DNA from: Nocardioides sp. | GTDB lineage: Bacteria > Actinomycetota > Actinomycetes > Propionibacteriales > Nocardioidaceae | Direction of reading: 5' to 3' | DNA: 16,856 bases | Assembly: GCA_031177735.1 (NCBI GenBank) | Contig: JAPSKJ010000024.1 | Span: 1-16,856, forward strand | Shown here: one piece after another, positions 1 through 8,450 of the stretch | Position numbering within the stretch: the first letter of the stretch is position 1 | Layout: each line of letters begins with the position of its first letter | Translations under genes and position numbers: made by a program | Notes under the pieces: generated by a model | Told to the model about the DNA's origin: nothing | The model's input: the letters and a program-made list of their open reading frames with translations, nothing else | Database searches by the model: none

Positions 1-38
1 GTCCACGGGTGCGCTGCGAGCGAAAGGGAGGGTAGACA

Positions 39-1286
39 GTGAGCTCGACCCCTGTCCGTGTCTACGCCGCCCGCTTGGTCGGGCTGCCGATCTTCGACCC
101 GCAGGGCGACCAGGTCGGCAAGGTCCGCGACGTCGTCGTGACGATCCGCTCCGAGGGCAGCCAGCCCCGTGTGCTGGGGCTGGTGGCCGAGGTGTTCGGC
201 CGACGCCGCATCTTCGTGCCGATGACGCGGGTGACCGGCGTCGACAGCGGTCACGTCTACACCACCGGGCTGCTCAACATGCGTCGCTTCGAGCAGCGCT
301 CGACCGAGACGCTGGTGATCGGTCAGATGCTCGACCGCCAGGTGAGCATCCCGAGCATCGGCGTGTCCGGCACCGTCTACGACGTGGCGATGGAGCAGGC
401 CCGCAACCGCGACTGGGTGCTGTCCCGGGTGGCGGTGCAGGAGCCGGGCAAGGGGCTGCGTCGCCGCGGCCAGACCCACATCCTGGAGTGGCGTGACGTC
501 GAGGGCCTGGCCCGACGCTCCCCCACCCAGGGCGCCACGCACCTGCTCCAGGCGATCGGCGACATGCGCCCGGCGGACGCGGCCACGATGATCCACGACC
601 TGCCCCACGAGCGGCGGCGGCAGGTCGTCGCCGGGCTCGACGACGAGCGGCTGGCCGAGGTGCTCGAGGAGCTCCCCGAGGACGACCAGGTCGAGATCCT
701 CGCCGAGCTCGACTCCGAGCGTGCGGCCGACGTGCTCGAGGTGATGTCGCCCGAGGATGCCGCCGACCTGATCGCCGACCTGCCACCCGAGACGGCCGCC
801 GCGCTGCTGGAGCTGATGGAGCCGGAGGAGGCCGAGGACGTGCGGCGGCTGATGTCGTACGCCGAGAACACGGCCGGCGCCATGATGACGCCCGAGCCGG
901 TCATCCTCGGCCCGGACGCGACGGTGGCCGACGCGCTCGCGCACGTGCGCAACCCCGAGCTCACCCCGGCGCAGGCCGCGGTGGTCTACGTGTGCCGGCC
1001 TCCGCTGGAGACGCCCACCGGCCGGTTCCTCGGCGTCGCCCACATCCAGCGGCTGCTGCGCGAGCCACCCTCCTCGCTGGTGGCCGGCGCGGTGGACGCG
1101 ACCATGGAGACCCTCAAGGCGGAGAGCACTCTCGACGAGGTCGCGGCCCACCTGGCGACGTACAACCTGGTCGCCGCGCCCGTCGTCGACGAGGACGGTC
1201 ACCTCCTCGGCGCGGTGACCGTCGACGACCTGCTCGACCACCTGCTGCCGGAGAACTGGCGCGACCGGGCGGTGAGCCGTGGCTGA
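39..1286 (+). CDS. PRC-barrel / MgtE_N / CBS-pair cytosolic protein
   Basis: The 415-aa protein combines a PRC-barrel-like N-terminus (about residues 8-85, perhaps a second related segment at 95-155), an MgtE N-terminal superhelical domain (about 165-270, acidic repeats such as LEELPEDDQVEIL and ADLPPETAAALLELM) and two CBS motifs (about 283-405). The linker TAGAMMTPE (278-286) is the usual MgtE junction into the CBS pair. No hydrophobic segment long enough to span a membrane is present, so the channel half of MgtE is missing. In MgtE the N and CBS domains sense cytosolic Mg2+ and gate the pore. A free sensor or regulatory role is inferred, not shown. The GTG start is supported by GGGAGGG at 26-32, 6 nt upstream. 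The last 8 nt overlap the DUF1003 gene, so the two are probably co-translated. M. tuberculosis Rv1232c has the same architecture and a similar neighbourhood. Calling it a magnesium transporter would be misleading. Confidence 0.9.
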   Translation: MSSTPVRVYAARLVGLPIFDPQGDQVGKVRDVVVTIRSEGSQPRVLGLVAEVFGRRRIFVPMTRVTGVDSGHVYTTGLLNMRRFEQRSTETLVIGQMLDRQVSIPSIGVSGTVYDVAMEQARNRDWVLSRVAVQEPGKGLRRRGQTHILEWRDVEGLARRSPTQGATHLLQAIGDMRPADAATMIHDLPHERRRQVVAGLDDERLAEVLEELPEDDQVEILAELDSERAADVLEVMSPEDAADLIADLPPETAAALLELMEPEEAEDVRRLMSYAENTAGAMMTPEPVILGPDATVADALAHVRNPELTPAQAAVVYVCRPPLETPTGRFLGVAHIQRLLREPPSSLVAGAVDATMETLKAESTLDEVAAHLATYNLVAAPVVDEDGHLLGAVTVDDLLDHLLPENWRDRAVSRG

Positions 1287-1848
1287 GACACGCCCGTTCC
1301 GCGACCGGGCCGCCGACCGGTCGACCGGACGGCTCGACACCCCCCAGGAGCACCGGCGCCGCCAGCTGGTCCCGCGGCCCTCCTTCGGCGACGACGCGTT
1401 CGGTGCGTTCGCCGAGAAGTTCGCCCGCTACATGGGCACGTCACGGTTCCTGCTGTGGATGACCGGCGTGGTGATCGTGTGGGTGACCTGGAACGCGCTC
1501 GTCCCGGACGAGGTGAAGTTCGACGAGTTCCCGTTCATCTTCCTCACCCTCGCGCTCAGCCTCCAGGCGTCGTACGCCGCTCCGCTCATCCTCCTCGCGC
1601 AGAACCGCCAGGAGGACCGCGACCGGGTGATCGCGGCGCAGGACCGCCAGGTCGCCGCCCAGGCGCGCGCGGACATGGAGTTCCTCGCCCGCGAGATCGC
1701 CTCCCTGCGGATGACGCTCGGTGAGGTCGCCACCCGTGACTACATCCGCTCGGAGCTGCGCGCACTGCTCGGCGAGCTCGAGGAGCGCCGCGGCGGCTCC
1801 GAGGACGACGAGGACGACCTCAGCCGCCCGGTGGACAAGCCCTACTGA
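1279..1848 (+). CDS. DUF1003 family membrane protein
   Basis: The 189-aa protein has two predicted membrane helices (about residues 57-74 and 86-107) separated by a short polar loop. The second helix is followed by the family signature AQNRQEDRDR (108-117) and a charged, probably coiled-coil tail (112-170) ending in an acidic stretch. These are the hallmarks of DUF1003 proteins, whose biochemical function is unknown to me. The N-terminal 50 residues are polar and presumably cytosolic. The GTG start at 1279 lies inside the end of the PRC/MgtE_N/CBS gene (8-nt overlap), with only a weak GGTGAG-like ribosome site, which favours translational coupling. The conserved pairing with a membrane-free MgtE-type sensor suggests that the two act together, perhaps with the sensor docking on this membrane protein. 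That is inference only. Confidence 0.9.
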   Translation: MAETRPFRDRAADRSTGRLDTPQEHRRRQLVPRPSFGDDAFGAFAEKFARYMGTSRFLLWMTGVVIVWVTWNALVPDEVKFDEFPFIFLTLALSLQASYAAPLILLAQNRQEDRDRVIAAQDRQVAAQARADMEFLAREIASLRMTLGEVATRDYIRSELRALLGELEERRGGSEDDEDDLSRPVDKPY

Positions 1849-1928
1849 GGCCGACGGAGCCCGCCCCGCCGCGCGCGGGCATGCGCGAGATCACGGACGC
1901 CGACGCCGGTTGGCCACGGTTCACGAAC

Positions 1929-1934
1929 TACTCT
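1929..1934 (+). promoter_or_regulatory. Possible -10 box for leaderless mrp transcript
   Basis: TACTCT fits the TANNNT core of actinobacterial -10 elements and ends 8 nt before the mrp ATG at 1943. A transcript starting at or next to the ATG would be leaderless. No convincing -35 is seen at 16-18 bp; the nearest candidate, TTGGCC at 1910-1915, is only 13 bp away. The 94-bp gap after the DUF1003 gene leaves room for an independent promoter. GGGA at 1936-1939 is too close to the ATG to be a good ribosome binding site. Confidence 0.35.
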
Positions 1935-1942
1935 TGGGAATC

Positions 1943-3100
1943 ATGAGCTCCACCCCTCTCCTCGACCGCGTCCACGCTGCCCTCGCGACGGTCAACGACC
2001 CCGAGATCAAGCGCCCCATCACCGACCTCGGGATGGTGGAGTCGGTCGACATCGACGACGCGGGTGTGGTGCACGCCAAGGTGCTCCTCACGGTCGCGGG
2101 CTGCCCGCTCAAGGACACCATCAACCGCGACGTCACCGCCGCCCTCGACGGCGTCGAGGGAGTCACCGCGGTCGACCTGGAGCTGGGCGTCATGACGGCC
2201 GAGCAGCGCAGCGCGATGCGCGAGTCGCTGACCGGCGGCGCGGCCCAGCGCGAGATCCCCTTCGCCAAGCCCGGCTCGTTGACCAAGGTCTTCGCCATCG
2301 CCAGCGGCAAGGGCGGCGTCGGCAAGTCCTCGGTCACCGTCAACCTCGCGGTCGCGATGGCCGAGCAGGGGCTCAAGGTCGGCATCGTCGACGCCGACAT
2401 CTACGGCCACTCCGTGCCCGCCATGCTCGGCGTGGCGGACTCGCGCCCGACCCAGGTCGACGACCTGATCATGCCCGTGCCCACCGCCTCCGGCGTCTCG
2501 GTCATCTCCATCGGCATGCTCAAGCCGCGGCGCGACCAGGTGGTCGCCTGGCGCGGTCCGATGCTCGACCGCGCTCTGGTCCAGATGCTGGCCGACGTCT
2601 ACTGGGGCGACCTCGACGTCCTCCTGCTCGACCTCCCTCCGGGCACCGGCGACGTCGCGATCTCGCTCGGTCAGCACCTCCCCAACGCGGAGATCGTCGT
2701 GGTCACCACCCCGCAGGAGGCGGCCGCCGAGGTGGCCGAGCGAGCCGGCACGATGGCCGAGATGATGCACCAGCGAGTGGTCGGCGTCGTCGAGAACATG
2801 AGCTACCTCGTCTGCCCGCACTGCGGCCCCGAGCACAAGCTGGAGATCTTCGGCTCGGGCGGCGGACGCCGGGTGGCCGACACGCTGTCGGCCCGGTTCG
2901 GCGCTCCGGTGCCGCTGCTCGCCCAGGTGCCGCTGGAGACCTCGCTGCGGGAGGGCGGTGACGTCGGCAAGCCGATCGTCGAGGCCGACCCGTCGGCGCC
3001 GGCCGCCCAGGTGCTGACCGAGGTCGCCCGCACGCTGTCGGGCCGCTCCCGCGGTCTGGCCGGCATGCAGCTGGGGCTCACGCCATCCAGTAAGTTCTGA
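1943..3100 (+). CDS. mrp: Mrp/ApbC/NBP35-type Fe-S cluster carrier ATPase
   Basis: The 385-aa protein starts with a MIP18/DUF59 domain (about residues 5-90, with NDPEIKRPITDLGMV and CPLKD motifs), followed by a ParA/MinD-like ATPase domain. The deviant Walker A GKGGVGKSS lies at 122-130, VDADIYGHSVP follows, and DVLLLDLPPGTGD forms the Walker B region. The C-terminal CPHC pair (Cys291, Cys294) is the motif through which Mrp/NBP35 dimers hold a bridging 4Fe-4S cluster. Proteins of this family bind and transfer Fe-S clusters in the cytosol, so a role in Fe-S protein maturation is expected. The reading frame stays open upstream to 1721, but homology begins at the ATG at 1943 (MSSTPLLDRV). The upstream part overlaps the DUF1003 gene in another frame and reads as low-complexity arginine/serine sequence. 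tatB follows after 3 nt, so the two are co-transcribed. Confidence 0.95.
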   Translation: MSSTPLLDRVHAALATVNDPEIKRPITDLGMVESVDIDDAGVVHAKVLLTVAGCPLKDTINRDVTAALDGVEGVTAVDLELGVMTAEQRSAMRESLTGGAAQREIPFAKPGSLTKVFAIASGKGGVGKSSVTVNLAVAMAEQGLKVGIVDADIYGHSVPAMLGVADSRPTQVDDLIMPVPTASGVSVISIGMLKPRRDQVVAWRGPMLDRALVQMLADVYWGDLDVLLLDLPPGTGDVAISLGQHLPNAEIVVVTTPQEAAAEVAERAGTMAEMMHQRVVGVVENMSYLVCPHCGPEHKLEIFGSGGGRRVADTLSARFGAPVPLLAQVPLETSLREGGDVGKPIVEADPSAPAAQVLTEVARTLSGRSRGLAGMQLGLTPSSKF

Positions 3101-3103
3101 CAC

Positions 3104-3445
3104 GTGTTCGGGATCGGACTGCCGGAGCTGGCGGTCATCGCCTTCGTCGGTGTGCTCGTGTTCGGTCCCGACAAGCTGCCGGAGCTGGCCAAGCAGCTCG
3201 GTCAGTTCATCCGCAAGGCCAAGCAGTTCGCCGACTCCGCCCGCGACGAGATCCGCGGTGAGCTCGGTCCGGAGTTCGCCGACCTCGAGCTGCGCGACCT
3301 CGACCCGCGCGCCTACATCCGCAAGCAGATCCAGGAGGCGCTCGCCGAGGAGGAGGCCGAGCGCCCCCGCGCCGCGGCGAAGCCGGCCCCCGTCCTCACC
3401 CTCCGCCCCGGCGAGCACCCGCCCTACGACCCCGACGCCACCTGA
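3104..3445 (+). CDS. tatB: Sec-independent (twin-arginine) translocase subunit TatB
   Basis: The 113-aa protein has the TatA/B layout: a short periplasm-facing start, one membrane helix (about residues 4-20, IGLPELAVIAFVGVLVF), the FGP hinge (20-22), then an amphipathic helix (about 24-50) and a charged, proline-rich tail. TatB rather than TatA is preferred because of the MFGIGLPEL start with Glu8 in the helix, the GPDKLPELAKQ hinge, the longer length (TatA is usually 60-90 aa) and synteny with M. tuberculosis tatB (Rv1224). TatB joins TatC to form the receptor for folded twin-arginine substrates at the cytoplasmic membrane. The GTG start is 3 nt beyond the mrp stop with no Shine-Dalgarno sequence, so translation probably depends on coupling to mrp. 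tatA and tatC are not in the window. Confidence 0.9.
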   Translation: MFGIGLPELAVIAFVGVLVFGPDKLPELAKQLGQFIRKAKQFADSARDEIRGELGPEFADLELRDLDPRAYIRKQIQEALAEEEAERPRAAAKPAPVLTLRPGEHPPYDPDAT

Positions 3446-3461
3446 CCGGCCCCGGGTGCGG

Positions 3462-3481
3462 AGCCGGCTGACCAGCCGGCT
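3462..3481. terminator. Hairpin between convergent tatB and hypothetical gene
   Basis: AGCCGGCT, loop GACC, AGCCGGCT: an 8-bp GC-rich perfect stem with a 4-nt loop, lying 17 nt after the tatB stop and 35 nt from the stop of the opposing gene at 3516. It can fold on either strand and is well placed as a bidirectional terminator. There is no T-tract, which is common for actinobacterial terminators. Confidence 0.6.
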
Positions 3482-3515
3482 GCGGGCGGTCCCTCGCCGC
3501 TCCGGGCGCGCCAGG

Positions 3516-4052
3516 TCACTCGCGGCTCTGCACGGCGCCGAGCGCGGCGAAGGCGACCAGCACGGTCCGGGTGTCCTCTCCCGTCACCACCTCGGCGAAG
3601 TCCTTCCCGACCCTGCCTACGACGCCGTCCACGCGGCTGCCGTCCCGGAGCCGGAACACGCACCCGCTCCCCGCCTCACCGAGGCGGCGCAGTGCCGAGC
3701 CGAGCCCGAGCCGCGTGACGGCTGACCAGGCGACCTCGGGCACCGATCGCCCCGACGACCCGCTCACCGTGCCGACCGCCCCCAGCGCCACGATCCAGTC
3801 CTGATCCGCTCCGCGCAGCAGGCACCACCCGTTCGCCACCCGCTCCAGGAGCCCGCCGACCCGGCCCACGCCCTCGACCGCGAGCACCACCTCGGAGCCC
3901 ACCGAGGCCATCAGCCGCGAGGCCAGGGTGACGGCGGCGTACTCAGCGCGGGCGCGGTCCGCCAGCTCCGCCTCGCGCTCGAGGAGGAAGGCACTCTCCG
4001 CCTGCGCCTCCAGATCGTCGAAAAGCGCGAAGAGCTGCTCCTCCCAGGTCAT
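3516..4052 (-). CDS. Hypothetical protein with coiled coil and two beta-rich repeats
   Basis: The 178-aa protein starts at MTWEEQLFALFDDLEAQAESA. The frame is open upstream to 4220, but that part overlaps the divergent LysM gene and its promoter region and reads as Cys/Arg-rich non-protein sequence, so the ATG at 4052 is chosen. Residues about 5-42 form a charged amphipathic helix, probably a coiled coil. Two similar segments follow: 52-97 (GSEVVLAVEGVGRVGGLLERV...IVALGAVGTV) and 128-174 (GSGCVFRLRDGSRVDGVVGRV...VAFAALGAV). Both run short strand, Gly turn, G-(hydrophobic)3-x-RV, and end in a GAV stretch, which resembles small Sm-like or SH3-like beta barrels. I recognise this type of protein from related actinobacteria near LysM/Rv3235 genes but know of no function. 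No signal peptide or membrane helix is seen. Codon use is typical of a real gene. Confidence 0.8.
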   Translation of the reverse strand: MTWEEQLFALFDDLEAQAESAFLLEREAELADRARAEYAAVTLASRLMASVGSEVVLAVEGVGRVGGLLERVANGWCLLRGADQDWIVALGAVGTVSGSSGRSVPEVAWSAVTRLGLGSALRRLGEAGSGCVFRLRDGSRVDGVVGRVGKDFAEVVTGEDTRTVLVAFAALGAVQSRE

Positions 4053-4106
4053 GGCCGGAGCCTGCCAGGACTTCGTCGGGTTCTCCACAGCCGGTCCGGC
4101 GCACCG

Positions 4107-4141
4107 TTGACACCGGGGGCACTCGGGGGTTTCTCTAGCTA
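4107..4141 (+). promoter_or_regulatory. Putative promoter for LysM / Rv3235-family genes
   Basis: A perfect TTGACA lies at 4107-4112 in the divergent intergenic region. Downstream, TTCTCT (4131-4136) sits at 18-bp spacing but is a poor -10. The better TAGCTA (4136-4141) is at 23 bp, which is too far. One of the two could serve the plus-strand pair. The assignment of the -10 is uncertain. Confidence 0.35.
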
Positions 4142-4157
4142 AACGCACGCAAACGCA
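4141..4157. repeat. Direct repeat AAACGCA at 10-bp phase
   Basis: AAACGCA occurs at 4141-4147 and 4151-4157, start-to-start distance 10 bp (one helical turn), between the putative promoter and the LysM ribosome binding site. Such in-phase direct repeats can be sites for a small helix-turn-helix regulator binding the same DNA face. Only two copies are present, so chance is possible. Confidence 0.4.
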
Positions 4158-4176
4158 TGGTTCCTCGGGAGATCGC

Positions 4177-4812
4177 ATGCTACGACACCTCCGCTGCCTG
4201 CTCGTCTGGACCGCGACCACCTGCGCCGCGCTCGCACTCGCTCACGCGCTTCTCCCCCTGCTCGTGACGCCGACACCGACCTTCGAGGACCGGCTCGTCG
4301 CGGCGTGCGCGCTCGCCCTGCTCGCCTGCACCGCGTGGGCCTGGCTGGCCACGACGTCCGTGGTGCTGGAGGGCGCCGCCGGTGCCGCCCGTGGCACTCG
4401 TCGGCTTGTGCCGGCCGCCTGGCGCCGGGTGATCCTGCTGGCGTGCGGCGTCACGCTCGCCGGCGCGATGACGCCGGCGGGGGCCACGCCCAGCCCGGTG
4501 CACGTGCTGCCTGCCGGCGACCGCCACGCGGACGCCGTGCTGGCCGGCCTGCCGTTCCCCAGCCGCCCCGTCGACAGCCGCCCCGTCGACAGCCCCATGC
4601 GCATCCCGCACGTGCCCGCGTCCTCCACCGTCTCCCCCGGCGACACCCTGTGGGGCATCGCGCAGCAGCTCCTTCCGGCCGGGGTGAGCGATGCCGAGGT
4701 CGCCGCGACGGTCCGTCTCCTGCACGCCGTCAACCGGGCGGTCATCGGACCCGACCCCGACCTCATCGAGCCCGGCCAGCGGCTGCGGCTGCCACAGCCG
4801 GGCTCGGGCTGA
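4177..4812 (+). CDS. Membrane-anchored LysM domain protein
   Basis: The 211-aa protein has three hydrophobic segments (about residues 8-30, 39-64 and 84-103), a Pro/Ala/Asp linker, and a C-terminal LysM domain (about 151-206: TVSPGDTLWGIAQQLLP ... AVNRAVIGPDPDLIEPGQRLRLP). LysM domains bind N-acetylglucosamine-containing glycans such as peptidoglycan, so this is probably a wall-binding membrane protein with the LysM domain outside. No catalytic domain is present. The ATG start is supported by GGGAG at 4167-4171, 5 nt upstream. The linker carries a duplicated RPVDS (130-139) encoded by an exact 15-bp tandem repeat. The Rv3235-family gene follows 64 nt downstream on the same strand, a pairing I associate with actinobacteria, though its meaning is unknown. 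Confidence 0.85.
   Translation: MLRHLRCLLVWTATTCAALALAHALLPLLVTPTPTFEDRLVAACALALLACTAWAWLATTSVVLEGAAGAARGTRRLVPAAWRRVILLACGVTLAGAMTPAGATPSPVHVLPAGDRHADAVLAGLPFPSRPVDSRPVDSPMRIPHVPASSTVSPGDTLWGIAQQLLPAGVSDAEVAATVRLLHAVNRAVIGPDPDLIEPGQRLRLPQPGSG
4561..4590 (+). repeat. Tandem 15-bp duplication in the LysM gene linker
   Basis: AGCCGCCCCGTCGAC occurs twice head to tail (4561-4575 and 4576-4590), duplicating the codons for RPVDS in the linker before the LysM domain. It is in frame and exact, so it is probably a recent slippage event. Confidence 0.85.
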
Positions 4813-4866
4813 CAGGCCCCGACGTGACGTGCCCACACCACCCAACCGACGTGCCGAGACTCGACC

Positions 4867-4874
4867 AGGAGGAG
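4867..4874 (+). promoter_or_regulatory. Strong Shine-Dalgarno deciding the Rv3235-family start
   Basis: AGGAGGAG ends 2 nt before the ATG at 4877 (core AGGAGG 4867-4872, 4-nt spacing). It selects this ATG over the in-frame extension that runs back into the LysM gene to 4691. Confidence 0.8.
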
Positions 4875-4876
4875 AC

Positions 4877-5503
4877 ATGACCGACCACATCGTCCCGTTC
4901 GCCCGCGGGCAACGAGCCGAGCCGACGCGGACCCCGACACCGTCCCCACCGCCGGCACCCCCCGCGCCGCCCAGGTCGCTGCCCAGGTCGCTGGCCAGGT
5001 CGCTGCCCACGTCGCTGCCCACGTCGGCACCGACGGCGGCGGTGCAGGGCACCCTCGCACTCGACCTGCAGCCTCGCCAGGACCCGCCCCGACCACGCCT
5101 GGAGCAGGCGGCGCACGGGCCGGCCCACGGCGACGTGGTGCCGATCGACCGTCGCCGGCGGCGCGAGCTCGAGTCCTGGGCGGCGGCGTTCGCGCAGGCC
5201 GCCGTGGAGATCGTGGGTGGTGACCGTCCGGTCACCCAGCTGCTGCGCTGGACCGACGCAGCGGTCTACGAGGACATCGCCCGTCGGGCGCAGCTGGTGG
5301 CCCGGGCAGGTGGCCACACCCCCGGAGCCGGCCGGGTCCAGCCGGTGCGCCCCAAGGTGGTCGGCCTGCGCGCCTGCTTCGTCAGCGCCGAGGCGGTGGA
5401 GGCCGGGATCCACATCCGCTACGGCCGCCGCTCGCGCGCGGTCGCCGCACGCTTCGAGCGCCGTGCCGACCGATGGGTCTGCACGGCGCTCGAGTTCGCC
5501 TGA
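4877..5503 (+). CDS. Rv3235-family (DUF6459-like) protein
   Basis: The 208-aa protein has a short start (MTDHIVPFARG), a Pro/Ser/Ala-rich low-complexity region (about residues 15-90) and a compact C-terminal domain (about 98-207). That domain contains WAAAFAQAAVEIVGGDRPVTQLLRWTDAAVYEDIARRA and ends in RAVAARFERRADRWVCTALEF, which matches the Rv3235 family of actinobacteria. Its function is unknown. The fold may be alpha+beta, with the last strands (residues 176-207) resembling a nuclear-transport-factor-like or cystatin-like sheet, but I cannot verify this. No signal peptide is present, so it is probably cytosolic. The gene follows the LysM gene and is convergent with secA, whose stop is only 10 nt away; in M. 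tuberculosis Rv3235 also lies near secA1 (Rv3240c). The low-complexity part contains a 12-bp tandem repeat. Confidence 0.85.
   Translation: MTDHIVPFARGQRAEPTRTPTPSPPPAPPAPPRSLPRSLARSLPTSLPTSAPTAAVQGTLALDLQPRQDPPRPRLEQAAHGPAHGDVVPIDRRRRRELESWAAAFAQAAVEIVGGDRPVTQLLRWTDAAVYEDIARRAQLVARAGGHTPGAGRVQPVRPKVVGLRACFVSAEAVEAGIHIRYGRRSRAVAARFERRADRWVCTALEFA
4969..5028 (+). repeat. 12-bp tandem repeat, five units, in the Rv3235-family gene
   Basis: Units are GCCCAGGTCGCT (4969-4980 and 4981-4992), GGCCAGGTCGCT (4993-5004), GCCCACGTCGCT (5005-5016) and a degenerate GCCCACGTCGGC (5017-5028). In the gene frame they encode a run of four-residue units (PRSL, PRSL, ARSL, PTSL, PTSA) in the disordered linker. 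Unit length is a multiple of three, so copy-number change keeps the frame. Confidence 0.9.
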
Positions 5504-5513
5504 AGGAGCGGCG

Positions 5514-8408
<2,895 letters not shown>

Positions 8409-8417
8409 GAAATCCGA

Positions 8418-8422
8418 CTCCT
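8418..8422 (-). promoter_or_regulatory. secA ribosome binding site
   Basis: On the minus strand AGGAG precedes the secA GTG by 9 nt and supports that start. The 42-bp gap behind it is relatively AT-rich for this genome (CTTATTTGCTCTAGGAG) but shows no clear -10/-35 pair. Confidence 0.65.
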
Positions 8423-8450
8423 AGAGCAAATAAGGATGAGCGCCGCCACT

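Noticed and set aside
39..1286. Annotation of the first gene as a magnesium transporter MgtE
   Set aside because: There are no membrane helices; only the cytosolic MgtE_N and CBS domains are present, fused to a PRC-barrel-like part.
1721..1942. N-terminal extension of Mrp
   Set aside because: It overlaps the DUF1003 gene in another frame and reads as Arg/Ser/Thr low complexity. The MIP18 domain starts right after the ATG at 1943.
1928..3418. Minus-strand open frame of 496 codons over mrp and tatB
   Set aside because: It is a shadow of mrp and tatB, with low-complexity Asp/Gly/His/Arg/Leu composition and no domain.
4053..4220. N-terminal extension of the hypothetical protein, with several CxxC-like cysteines, as a zinc finger
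   Set aside because: It overlaps the divergent LysM start and promoter region, and its composition differs from the rest of the protein. MTWEEQLF is a natural start.
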